Shown here one piece after another: positions 7,109 through 13,622 of a DNA stretch of 14,511 bases. This DNA is from an uncultured Collinsella sp. (GTDB lineage: Bacteria > Actinomycetota > Coriobacteriia > Coriobacteriales > Coriobacteriaceae). A model generated the notes under the pieces. That model saw only the letters and a program-made list of their open reading frames with translations, made no database searches and was not told where the DNA came from. The stretch covers positions 1 through 14,511 of the forward strand of contig URTW01000031.1 in NCBI GenBank assembly GCA_900550815.1, read 5' to 3'. Both the position numbers and the translations under genes were made by a program. Position 1 is the stretch's first letter. Every line of letters starts with the position of its first letter.

Positions 7109-7143
7109 AATCGGGGCGCAGAACGGTATTCTGCGCCCCGATT
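7109..7143 (-). terminator. Terminator of the PI-PLC gene, perhaps bidirectional
   Basis: Arms of 15 bases, AATCGGGGCGCAGAA (7109-7123) and its exact complement at 7129-7143, surround a 5-base loop. On the minus strand the stem is followed by TTTTT within ATTTTTACC, making a strong terminator for the gene ending at 7173. On the plus strand the T-run is poor, so it would stop the 6811 gene less well. Confidence 0.88.
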
Positions 7144-7172
7144 GAGTTAATGCGCCCAAAAGACTGGCTTGC

Positions 7173-9662
7173 CTATTCGTTAACGTCCTCGGTATTGTCG
7201 CGGTCACTGGCAAGCATTGCTGCACCTGCGACCGTTGTCGCCACGGCGGCGGCAGCGAGCCCGGCGGCAACGCCAGAGCCGTCGCCCGTGTTGGCGAGCT
7301 TTCCGCCCGAGCTCTTGCCCTGGTCTCTCTTGTTGCTCTTGCCGTTCTTGTCGGCGCCGCCTGCGTTGGAACCCGTGCCGCTGCCGGTGCCGCCCGCACT
7401 GCCCGAGGCCGCTACGGTAAAGCTTGCGGCTCCGTCGCTGGCGAGCGTGTAGTTCTGCGCCGCGTCGCCCAAGAGACCGTTCACGCGCACCCAGTACGTT
7501 CCTGCGGCAAATGTTTCGCCCTCGGCCATTGCCGTGCCCGGAGCGCCGTCCGCGTCGTGCACAAACTCGAGCTGGGCCGTGCAGGCATCGGTTTCGAGCT
7601 TGCCCTCGAGTGATGCCGCAATCTTGGCGCGCACGTCTTCGCCGGCCTTAAGGCCTTCGAGTCCCTCAAAATGGGGCGTCAGCGCGCGTGGATCGATATC
7701 GATGGGCACAGAGCCCTGCAGCCCCGTAACGGTCTCGTTGCCCAAGGCGTCGACATCCACGTATTCGATGGTAAACGCATGGCCCGAAGCCGCCACGTTG
7801 AGTACGTTGCTGCTGTCGACAAGGCGGAAATGGCCCTCGCCAACGGTCTTGCCATCCTGGAGCGAGGCATCGCTCAGCGAGTCGCCGTACGTCATGCGCA
7901 TGCGGGTCGGGAGGCAGCACGAAGCCGACTGCGTGTGCTTCGTATCGTAATTGTAATTGCGCTGATAGATGCTCCGGGCCAGCGCCGCATCAACAAAGTC
8001 GGATGCGATGATGCCAATGTGCTTGAGGTAATCTGACTTTGTATCCTCGGTGCCGCTGGGATTGATGTACGGGCTCTTGTACAGATGCTCGTTGACTACT
8101 CGTGCCGAGGTAAAAGGATTGCCTCCGTGCGACAAGCCCGTGCAGCTGGTGTAGTTGATAGACCTGCAACGCTCCTGGACTTGCACCTCGGCCCCGGCAT
8201 CGTCCACGACGTCCACCTTGTTGCACGTGCGCCCGGTCGTTTCCTTCAGCGCATTATCGACCCAGCTGAGCTTGTCGGTTCCCGTGAGTTTGTACTTGTC
8301 CTGGGCATATACCTTGGTGCAATAGGGCTCTTCATTGCCCGATTCCCCTATGGCTTCAAATCCCCGCGCGTCTTGGACGAGACACATCGACTGCCCGGAA
8401 TGCGCCTTGATCTTGTAATCCCATTGGGTGAGGTCGCGGCCCCACGTGTGGCCGCTTACGCTGTTGCCGGCAAGCCCAAATCGACGCAGCAGGACGATCT
8501 TTCCGCGCACCTCGCCCAGCGTGGGGACGTGGCTCGACGTGTAGAACAGGTTGGGGTTATCGGCCATAACCTTGGCGAAGGCCGTCGTTATGCTTTCGTC
8601 GGTAGCCTCATCGTTGCCGCGCGATGCGAGCATGATGAGCGCTTCTGACGGGTTTTCGTTCAAAAACGTTTTGAAGTACCCGATGACATCGGAGAGATGC
8701 AGATAGTTCCCGTCTTTTTTGAGTAGGTAGAAAATCCCGTGGTCGATGCCGGGGTCATCGCCCTTTCCGAGCCGGATATCAAAATAGCGAATGCCTTCGA
8801 GCAACTGCGTGGGAATGTAATCCTGCTGGCATTTTACTTGCGAGGATTGGGGCTCAGTGTCGTTGTCCACGCTGCAGGTGCCCGAATCGTGCGTACCCGG
8901 GATGCTCAGCTCGTCGAGGAACTTGTTGTCGTCGACGTATTTCATACAACATGGTCCGTCGACGTAGCTGCTGTACGTGATCCAGTCGAGGCTGCTAACC
9001 GTGGCATCGTTCTTTTTCATGTCGTAACCGATAAGTTCGAGCTCCCACGGAATGCTCTTACTCTTATGGCAGATCTTATTGTTGTCCTGGTCTTTGCCGT
9101 TCGATTCTATTGCCAGGTACTTAATGTCTTTTTTCTCGGTTTCTTTCTCGACCGTGCGGTCTCGGATGATGTAGGTTCCGTTTGATTGACGCTCGAACGC
9201 AAAAGCGCGGCTGGGCTTGTTGTCATACTCGCCGCCCCATACGTGGATGACCTTTCCATCTTTGTCCGAGTCGTCGTCGACCGACCAAATGCTGTAGCCT
9301 GTCTTTTTATGCTCTTCAAAATTGAGCAAGGTGCGGATGGCGTACCAGTTTGTATCGTCATTCTTGGTCGTTACGTTCTCAAGGATGAGCTTGCTGGACG
9401 TGCCGTCGTTAAACAGGTGACAGACGTTGCCGCGAACGTTGCCGTCTTGGTTGACGCTCGCGGTGCGAAAATAGCCCGCGGGGCGAAGGCGAATGACGAA
9501 ATTGTGGAGGCTGTCCGACGGTGCGGGTGTGTTGTCTGCAAATGCCGCTCGCAGGGGAATGCCCGGCGCTGCGGTTTCGGGCAGGCTTGCAAGTGGTGAC
9601 AACGCCGCAAGCCCTAGGCCCAGCGTAAACGCTCGGCGGCTGATGGCATGGTGTTCGGTCAT
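7173..9662 (-). CDS. Exported ricin-type lectin / PI-PLC X-domain protein with LANTG wall-sorting signal
   Basis: 829 residues, ATG at 9662 with GGAG five bases upstream. The N-terminus has a twin-arginine signal (SRRAFTLGLGLAAL, 8-21). Residues 54-215 look like a ricin-type beta-trefoil (NFVIRLRPAGYF... KYLAIESNGK). The PI-PLC X domain starts near 245: IPGTHDSGT gives H258/D259, YFDIRLG gives R297 and DHGIF gives H308. These match His32, Arg69 and His82 of Bacillus PI-PLC in order and rough spacing. Residues 615-750 form beta-rich, Ig-like sequence, then comes a Gly/Ser/Lys linker. The end has LANTG (789-793), a hydrophobic helix and an acidic tail. LAxTG is recognised by class E sortases of Actinobacteria. 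Fourteen cysteines, including two CC pairs, suggest disulfides. It likely cleaves phosphoinositide or glycosyl-PI lipids at the cell surface; the true substrate is unknown. Confidence 0.92.
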   Translation of the reverse strand: MTEHHAISRRAFTLGLGLAALSPLASLPETAAPGIPLRAAFADNTPAPSDSLHNFVIRLRPAGYFRTASVNQDGNVRGNVCHLFNDGTSSKLILENVTTKNDDTNWYAIRTLLNFEEHKKTGYSIWSVDDDSDKDGKVIHVWGGEYDNKPSRAFAFERQSNGTYIIRDRTVEKETEKKDIKYLAIESNGKDQDNNKICHKSKSIPWELELIGYDMKKNDATVSSLDWITYSSYVDGPCCMKYVDDNKFLDELSIPGTHDSGTCSVDNDTEPQSSQVKCQQDYIPTQLLEGIRYFDIRLGKGDDPGIDHGIFYLLKKDGNYLHLSDVIGYFKTFLNENPSEALIMLASRGNDEATDESITTAFAKVMADNPNLFYTSSHVPTLGEVRGKIVLLRRFGLAGNSVSGHTWGRDLTQWDYKIKAHSGQSMCLVQDARGFEAIGESGNEEPYCTKVYAQDKYKLTGTDKLSWVDNALKETTGRTCNKVDVVDDAGAEVQVQERCRSINYTSCTGLSHGGNPFTSARVVNEHLYKSPYINPSGTEDTKSDYLKHIGIIASDFVDAALARSIYQRNYNYDTKHTQSASCCLPTRMRMTYGDSLSDASLQDGKTVGEGHFRLVDSSNVLNVAASGHAFTIEYVDVDALGNETVTGLQGSVPIDIDPRALTPHFEGLEGLKAGEDVRAKIAASLEGKLETDACTAQLEFVHDADGAPGTAMAEGETFAAGTYWVRVNGLLGDAAQNYTLASDGAASFTVAASGSAGGTGSGTGSNAGGADKNGKSNKRDQGKSSGGKLANTGDGSGVAAGLAAAAVATTVAGAAMLASDRDNTEDVNE

Positions 9663-9705
9663 AACTTCTCCATTCGCAGAGTGCGGTTATGCGATAGTTT
9701 TGGTC

Positions 9706-9711
9706 ACTATA
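9706..9711 (-). promoter_or_regulatory. -10 box upstream of the PI-PLC gene
   Basis: On the minus strand TATAGT (five of six consensus bases) lies 43 bases before the ATG. No good -35 box is found at 16-18 bases. The rest of the gap, 9712-9869, holds no gene or repeat that I can support. Confidence 0.35.
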
Positions 9712-9869
9712 CTGCCCAGATGTTTAAAGATGCTGGTTTAATTGTCTGCGCGGCGCAATAAATCGGTGGGCGGACGTGTTGGGGTGTTTGTCGTTTTCGT
9801 ACTGTTGCCACATTTGGGGCGGTTCCGGCGTCCGGCATCCTCGCGTTCGTCGGCTACAGGCATAAGAAA

Positions 9870-9895
9870 GGGAGGGTCGGTTTACCGGCCCTCCC
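9870..9895 (-). terminator. Terminator of the first lipoprotein gene
   Basis: GGGAGGGTCGG (9870-9880), loop TTTA and CCGGCCCTCCC (9885-9895) pair over 11 bp with one G-U. The minus-strand transcript continues as TTTCTTAT. The stem closely resembles that at 10705-10733. Confidence 0.82.
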
Positions 9896-9967
9896 TGGGT
9901 ACGAAGCGCTGGGGTACCGTCGCTTGTTTGCACTGCGCCCGTGTTTCCCGCTGCGCTCGCCAGTCGC

Positions 9968-10561
9968 TTAGCGCTTGATCTCGATATCGTCGAGCTTGAC
10001 GTCCATGGCCTCGGTCTTGGCCTCGGCGATGTCGTCGGCAAATTCCAGAGACTTCATCATGGTCTCGACGGCGTCCTTGTGCTCCTCGACGTTGTCGATA
10101 CGCACATACACACTGCCGCCGTCAACGTCGGTGAAGTATTCGGTCGTTACGCCGCCCGAGTGTGTATAGGAAGCGTTGCGCCAAGTCTTGCCGTTGTACT
10201 TGACGGGGTCATTCTCGGTCCACTCAAAGCTGGCATTCCACTTTGCCTCGTAGTCGAACAGCTCGTCGGCGTTCTTGTCAGGATCGAAGACGGGGATGAA
10301 GCGATCGCTGGCGTGCTCGCTCTCGGTGAACTTAAACTGGGCCCTGTCGGCAGTGTCGCCTGCGACGTCGGTGATCTCGACGCCCTCGGGGACCTCGACC
10401 TTAAACCAAATGAAGTCGGTCCTCATATCCACGGCTGGCTTTTCTGCGCCGCCGCCACCGCCACTGCCGGTAGCGCCGCCGCTTCCGCCGCAACCCACCA
10501 GGGCAACCGCGGCAAAAAGCCTCATGCAGAGGGTGAGAATCGCAAAGGCCTTCTTTTTCAT
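9968..10561 (-). CDS. Exported lipoprotein, paralogue of the 10767-11402 product
   Basis: 197 residues; ATG 10561 has GAGGAGG eight bases upstream. The signal peptide ends in the lipobox LVGC with acylated Cys24, so the mature protein is tethered to the outer face of the cytoplasmic membrane. A Gly/Ser linker (25-40) leads to one domain (about 48-197) with FIWFKVEVPEGVEITD, ADRAQF, ASDRFIPVF, YNGKTW, FTDVDGGSVYVRI, a helix with LEFADD, and a C-terminal IEIK. The order of a short beta-strand with VPEG, mixed strands and a late helix recalls PsbP/Mog1-like lipoproteins such as LpqN or DUF1795 (weak inference). No catalytic motif is visible. It is a tandem copy of the next lipoprotein gene and has its own terminator. 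Confidence 0.88.
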   Translation of the reverse strand: MKKKAFAILTLCMRLFAAVALVGCGGSGGATGSGGGGGAEKPAVDMRTDFIWFKVEVPEGVEITDVAGDTADRAQFKFTESEHASDRFIPVFDPDKNADELFDYEAKWNASFEWTENDPVKYNGKTWRNASYTHSGGVTTEYFTDVDGGSVYVRIDNVEEHKDAVETMMKSLEFADDIAEAKTEAMDVKLDDIEIKR

Positions 10562-10633
10562 GGTCGTGTCCTCCTCGATCTGTAACCGCCCATGGATTAC
10601 CTGTCTTTACTGTACGCGTGAGCAGCTCATTCG

Positions 10634-10652
10634 GGTGGGCCATGTGTCCCAT
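10634..10652. repeat. 19-nt motif upstream of first lipoprotein gene (copy 1)
   Basis: GGTGGGCCATGTGTCCCAT occurs here and, identically, at 11600-11618. It is an imperfect dyad (TGGG...CCCA around CATG), lies 73 bases before the 9968-10561 gene's start, and sits in the right region for an operator or activator site shared by the two paralogues. Confidence 0.7.
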
Positions 10653-10704
10653 TCTGGGGGCAGGATTTGCGCCGACAAGTGGCAATATGTTCGGGCGCAA
10701 AAGA

Positions 10705-10733
10705 GGGGAGGGCCGATGCTGTCGGCCCTCCCC
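10705..10733 (-). terminator. Terminator of the second lipoprotein gene
   Basis: GGGGAGGGCCGA (10705-10716), loop TGCTG and TCGGCCCTCCCC (10722-10733) form a perfect 12-bp stem. The minus-strand transcript continues TCTTTTGC. It lies 33 bases beyond the stop at 10767. Confidence 0.85.
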
Positions 10734-10766
10734 GGGTTGGGCGCCCGTTGTTTTAATGGGGCGCGC

Positions 10767-11402
10767 CTAGGCGGGTTCGCGTAGGCGCGTACGGGTGCCC
10801 CGGTACTTGATCTCGATGCTCGAAATCTCGACTTCACGTGCCTCGTCAACTGCTTTCTTCATGTCGTCGGGGAACTCGATGGAGTTGAGAAGCGCCTCGG
10901 CTTCTTTCTTGTGCAGGTCGAAGTTCGCGATGAGAACGCAGACGCTTCCCGGCTCAACGTCGGTAAAAAGCATGGTTGAGATGCCGCTGTTGTCCTCGTA
11001 TGTTCCGACGAGCCACGTCCTGCCGTTATACTCGACGGACCCGCCATCCTTCCACTGGAACGTATCCCCCTTCTTTTCCGCCTGGTCGGCGTGGGATTCC
11101 TCGGCCGTCAGCGCTTTTTTCCAAACGGGGATAAAGCGATCGGCCGAGGCGTTCTCGTCTTCGGGGAAGGTGAGCTGGACCCTGTCGGCATTCTTGCCGG
11201 CAGAGTCGCTTACGCCGACGCCCTCGGGCATCTCGACCTTAAACCAGATGTAGTCGGTCTTCTTGGCGACGGGGGCCTTTTCCTTGCTCTCGCTCTTGGG
11301 GGCGCTGCCGCCGCCCGATGCGCTCCCGCCGCAGCCCACAAGGGCGAGCGCGGCAAAGAGGGCGATGCAAAGGGAAAGGATTGATAGGGTCTTTTTCATC
11401 AT
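10767..11402 (-). CDS. Exported lipoprotein, paralogue of the 9968-10561 product
   Basis: 211 residues from ATG 11402 (first of two adjacent ATG codons), with AAGGAGG eight bases upstream, the same spacing as the paralogue. An upstream in-frame ATG at 11435 would place extra residues before the signal peptide. Lipobox LVGC gives Cys24. A Ser/Lys linker precedes the shared domain: YIWFKVEMPEGVGVSD, ADRVQL, SADRFIPVW, YNGRTW, FTDVEPGSVCVLI, IEFPDD, ISSIEIK. The last 12 residues (RGTRTRLREPA region) extend beyond the paralogue's end. No enzyme motif is seen. The 376-bp gap upstream (11403-11778) holds a possible TATAAG box at 11557-11562, a CCGTT/AACGG hairpin at 11535-11548, the second 19-nt motif and the divergent fchA promoter. 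Confidence 0.88.
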   Translation of the reverse strand: MMKKTLSILSLCIALFAALALVGCGGSASGGGSAPKSESKEKAPVAKKTDYIWFKVEMPEGVGVSDSAGKNADRVQLTFPEDENASADRFIPVWKKALTAEESHADQAEKKGDTFQWKDGGSVEYNGRTWLVGTYEDNSGISTMLFTDVEPGSVCVLIANFDLHKKEAEALLNSIEFPDDMKKAVDEAREVEISSIEIKYRGTRTRLREPA

Positions 11403-11599
11403 GGTGGCGTCCTCCTTGTCTGCTGATGACATCACGGCGCCGCATGCTGTTGGGGTACTGATTGCGCTGGCGGCGGATGTCTCTGTGTACTGTGCGACTT
11501 ATGCCTCCGTTCATCGCTTGTGGCCGTTGCGCGGCCGTTCCCCAACGGGTTCCTTACTTATAGATATGCCCCAGCTTGTGCTGCTCGGGAGTCTCGAAA

Positions 11600-11618
11600 G
11601 GTGGGCCATGTGTCCCAT
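11600..11618. repeat. 19-nt motif upstream of second lipoprotein gene (copy 2)
   Basis: Identical over all 19 bases to 10634-10652, although flanking sequence differs. It is 198 bases before the 11402 start and about 40 bases upstream of the possible TATAAG box on the minus strand. Conservation in non-coding DNA after divergence of the genes suggests a binding site. Confidence 0.7.
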
Positions 11619-11673
11619 GTTTGCGTTGTCGACGCCTATCGCGTGCCATAGAAATCTGCGATGGCCAGGTGCG

Positions 11674-11702
11674 CTGACGCTCATGTACTTATGGGCTAGA
11701 CT
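11674..11702 (+). promoter_or_regulatory. Candidate promoter of the fchA-folD operon
   Basis: CTGACG (11674-11679), a 17-base spacer and TAGACT (11697-11702) each match consensus at four of six positions. Transcription would start near 11709, giving a leader of about 70 bases. Confidence 0.38.
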
Positions 11703-11729
11703 TAGCACCATTACGTGATCGATGCGGTT

Positions 11730-11750
11730 GGTCGGCGATTCCGCCCGACC
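11730..11750 (+). other. Leader hairpin before fchA
   Basis: GGTCGG (11730-11735) and CCGACC (11745-11750) form a 6-bp stem with a 9-base loop in the predicted leader, 28 bases before the start codon. There is no T-run, so it is not a terminator. Confidence 0.4.
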
Positions 11751-11778
11751 GATGTATATGACTTGAAGGTGCATGCGT

Positions 11779-12411
11779 ATGAGCCAAGAGATGATGGACA
11801 AGACCTGCCGCGGGTTTGCCGAGGCGCTGGCCGCGCGCGAGCCGGTTCCCGGCGGCGGCAGCGCGAGCGCCTTTGTGGGCGCGCTGGGTGCCTCGCTGTG
11901 CGGAATGGTTGCCCGCTACGGTGCGACTAATCCCGCGCTTGCTGATCGTGCGGATGACCTGACGCGCGCGGTTGCCCAGGCTGATGAGCTGGCCCAGGAG
12001 CTTGTCGAGTTGGTTTCCGAGGACGTTCGTGCCTACAGGCGGGTGTCCGCGGCGTACGGTATTCCGCGTGACGATCCGGCTCGAGCGACCGCGATTCAGG
12101 ATGCGCTGCATGTGGCCGCTATGCCGCCGTATCGCATTATGGATGCCTGCGGGCGTGCGCTGGCGCTGCTCGAGGACATGGCCGACAAGGGTTCGCGTCA
12201 GCTGCTGTCCGATGTGGCGTGCGGCGCCGTGTTCTGCCGTGCCGCTATGCAGGGCGCGAGCTTGACGCTCTTTGCGAACACCACGTCTATGAAAGATCGC
12301 GTTCGTGCCGAGGAGCTCGAGACGGCGTGTGATGAGCTGCTCGACACATGGTTGCCGCGCGCCGATGCGCTGGCGCGCCGCGCCGCCGACGCTGCAAGGA
12401 AGAGAGGATAG
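11779..12411 (+). CDS. fchA: Methenyl-tetrahydrofolate cyclohydrolase (FTCD_C / cyclodeaminase family)
   Basis: 210 residues. ATG 11779 is preferred because GAAGG (11765-11769) lies nine bases upstream; the ATG at 11773 leaves only three. The signature PVPGGGSASAFVGALGASL (22-40) and an otherwise all-helical pattern identify the cyclodeaminase/cyclohydrolase (FTCD_C) family. The length fits the stand-alone FchA type of Clostridia rather than the C-terminal half of mammalian FTCD. FchA interconverts 10-formyl-THF and 5,10-methenyl-THF in the cytoplasm. The stop is two bases before folD, so the two are translated from one message. No formiminotransferase domain or histidine-degradation gene is adjacent, which favours the C1-folate role over histidine breakdown. 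That choice matters because the adjacent FolD seems to lack the cyclohydrolase residues. Confidence 0.9.
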   Translation: MSQEMMDKTCRGFAEALAAREPVPGGGSASAFVGALGASLCGMVARYGATNPALADRADDLTRAVAQADELAQELVELVSEDVRAYRRVSAAYGIPRDDPARATAIQDALHVAAMPPYRIMDACGRALALLEDMADKGSRQLLSDVACGAVFCRAAMQGASLTLFANTTSMKDRVRAEELETACDELLDTWLPRADALARRAADAARKRG

Positions 12412-12413
12412 CC

Positions 12414-13268
12414 ATGGCTGAGCTACTGAAGGGTGCTCCTGTTGCTCGCGCGCTGACCGAGGAACTTGCTGTTCGCTGTGCCGCTTTGCGTGAGCGCGGC
12501 GTTGTGCCGACGCTCGCCATCGTTCGCGTGGGCGAGCGCGAGGACGACCTATCCTACGAGCGCGGTGCGCTCAAGCGCTGTGAAAAAGTGGGGATTGAGG
12601 TTCGTCGCGTTTTGCTTCCCGCCGATGTTTCGCAGGACGAGCTGTTGACGGCCATCGAGGACATCAATACCGATTCGGCTGTCCATGGCTGTCTGATGTT
12701 CCGCCCGCTGCCCGCCGGCCTTGACGAGAACGCCGTCGCCGCAGCGCTCGATCCCGCCAAGGACGTTGACTCCATGACGCCGGCTTCGCTGCTCACCACG
12801 CTTTCGGGGCGCGGTGAGGGTTTTGCCCCCTGCACAGCCGAAGCCGTGCTTGCTTTGCTGGATCATTATGGCGTTGAGCTGGATGGAGCTAAGGTTGCTG
12901 TGGTCGGGCGCTCGCTGGTGATCGGGCGTCCTGTTGCTGCCATGCTTACGGCGCGCAATGCGACCGTGACGACGTGCCATACGCATACGCGCGACCTTGC
13001 TGCCGAGTGCCGTGCGGCTGATATTGTGGTTGCCGCCGTTGGACGCGCGCGCACGATTGGCGTGGATGCCGTTCGCGAGGACCAGACGATCATTGATGTG
13101 GGCATTAACTGGGATGAGGACGCTGGCAAGCTGGTCGGGGACATCGATTTTGATGCTGCGGAGCCGGTCGTTAACGCCATCACGCCCGTGCCGGGCGGCG
13201 TGGGGGCTGTGACCACCGCGATTCTCGCCAAACACGTGATTGAGGCGGCGGAGCGCGCATCGAAATAG
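12414..13268 (+). CDS. folD: Methylene-tetrahydrofolate dehydrogenase, FolD family, probably lacking cyclohydrolase activity
   Basis: 284 residues, ATG 12414 with AGAGGA just upstream; a longer frame from 12348 runs back inside fchA. Family marks are PLPAG (98-102), KDVDS (116-120), the dinucleotide-binding VGRSLVIGRP (164-173), IIDVGIN and TPVPGGVG (257-264). In E. coli FolD the active site reads Y-V-A-S-K, with Lys54 essential for cyclohydrolysis. The ungapped equivalent here, Y48-E-R-G-A52, has alanine at that lysine. The Gln of the E. coli VQLPLP motif, which contacts the lysine, is Arg97 here (MFRPLP). The protein should still oxidise methylene-THF to methenyl-THF with NAD(P), but not hydrolyse it. 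FchA, two bases upstream, supplies that step. Cofactor preference cannot be read securely. It is followed by the repeat element at 13303. Confidence 0.93.
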   Translation: MAELLKGAPVARALTEELAVRCAALRERGVVPTLAIVRVGEREDDLSYERGALKRCEKVGIEVRRVLLPADVSQDELLTAIEDINTDSAVHGCLMFRPLPAGLDENAVAAALDPAKDVDSMTPASLLTTLSGRGEGFAPCTAEAVLALLDHYGVELDGAKVAVVGRSLVIGRPVAAMLTARNATVTTCHTHTRDLAAECRAADIVVAAVGRARTIGVDAVREDQTIIDVGINWDEDAGKLVGDIDFDAAEPVVNAITPVPGGVGAVTTAILAKHVIEAAERASK

Positions 13269-13302
13269 GCGTATTGGGCTGTTTGAGGGGGTTAGCTATA
13301 TA

Positions 13303-13540
13303 CCACGTGGTCAAACAATGCCAAATATGAGTACTGTTTCCAAGATAGTCACATATGTCTTACGTCTTTTTGGCTTCCTAACGGTATCCATTATCGTTAG
13401 GAAGCCTATTTTATTGAACTTATGGGGAATAACGTTGTCTTGCTTTTGGGCAAATGGGGATTTTCGGCACTCGTTACAGGGAAATTTGCTGCCACTAAAT
13501 TGGTGACAGTACTCATATTTGGCATTTTTTGACAACGGGG
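13303..13540. mobile_element. MITE-like element with 41-bp imperfect terminal inverted repeats
   Basis: The 354-bp gap between folD and the dipeptidase gene contains arms 13303-13343 and 13500-13540. They are complementary except for a few mismatches, with a perfect 21-bp core (13317-13337 against 13506-13526). The 156 bases between them encode no credible protein. Bases 13321-13500 are 39% GC (71 of 180), against 65% in the last 60 bases around the folD stop. A second perfect hairpin lies inside. No target-site duplication is clear, so the exact ends are uncertain. Size, composition and structure fit a non-autonomous transposable element; a long structured RNA is the alternative. Confidence 0.65.
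13372..13406 (+). terminator. Strong internal hairpin of the element, possible terminator for fchA-folD
   Basis: GGCTTCCTAACG (13372-13383) and CGTTAGGAAGCC (13395-13406) pair perfectly over 12 bp around an 11-base loop. TATTTTATT follows on the plus strand. It is the only terminator-like structure downstream of folD, 104 bases after its stop, though the U-run is interrupted. Confidence 0.55.
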
Positions 13541-13622
13541 CTGCCGCGGCCGTCGTATCGTCCTATCAGCTCCGAAGCGATACACTGTTGCCGTTTGATT
13601 TCTTCGCTCAAGGAGGATGCGC

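Noticed and set aside
8085..8648. 187-residue plus-strand frame inside the PI-PLC gene
   Set aside because: It lies opposite the catalytic domain, has no ribosome site and no recognisable motif.
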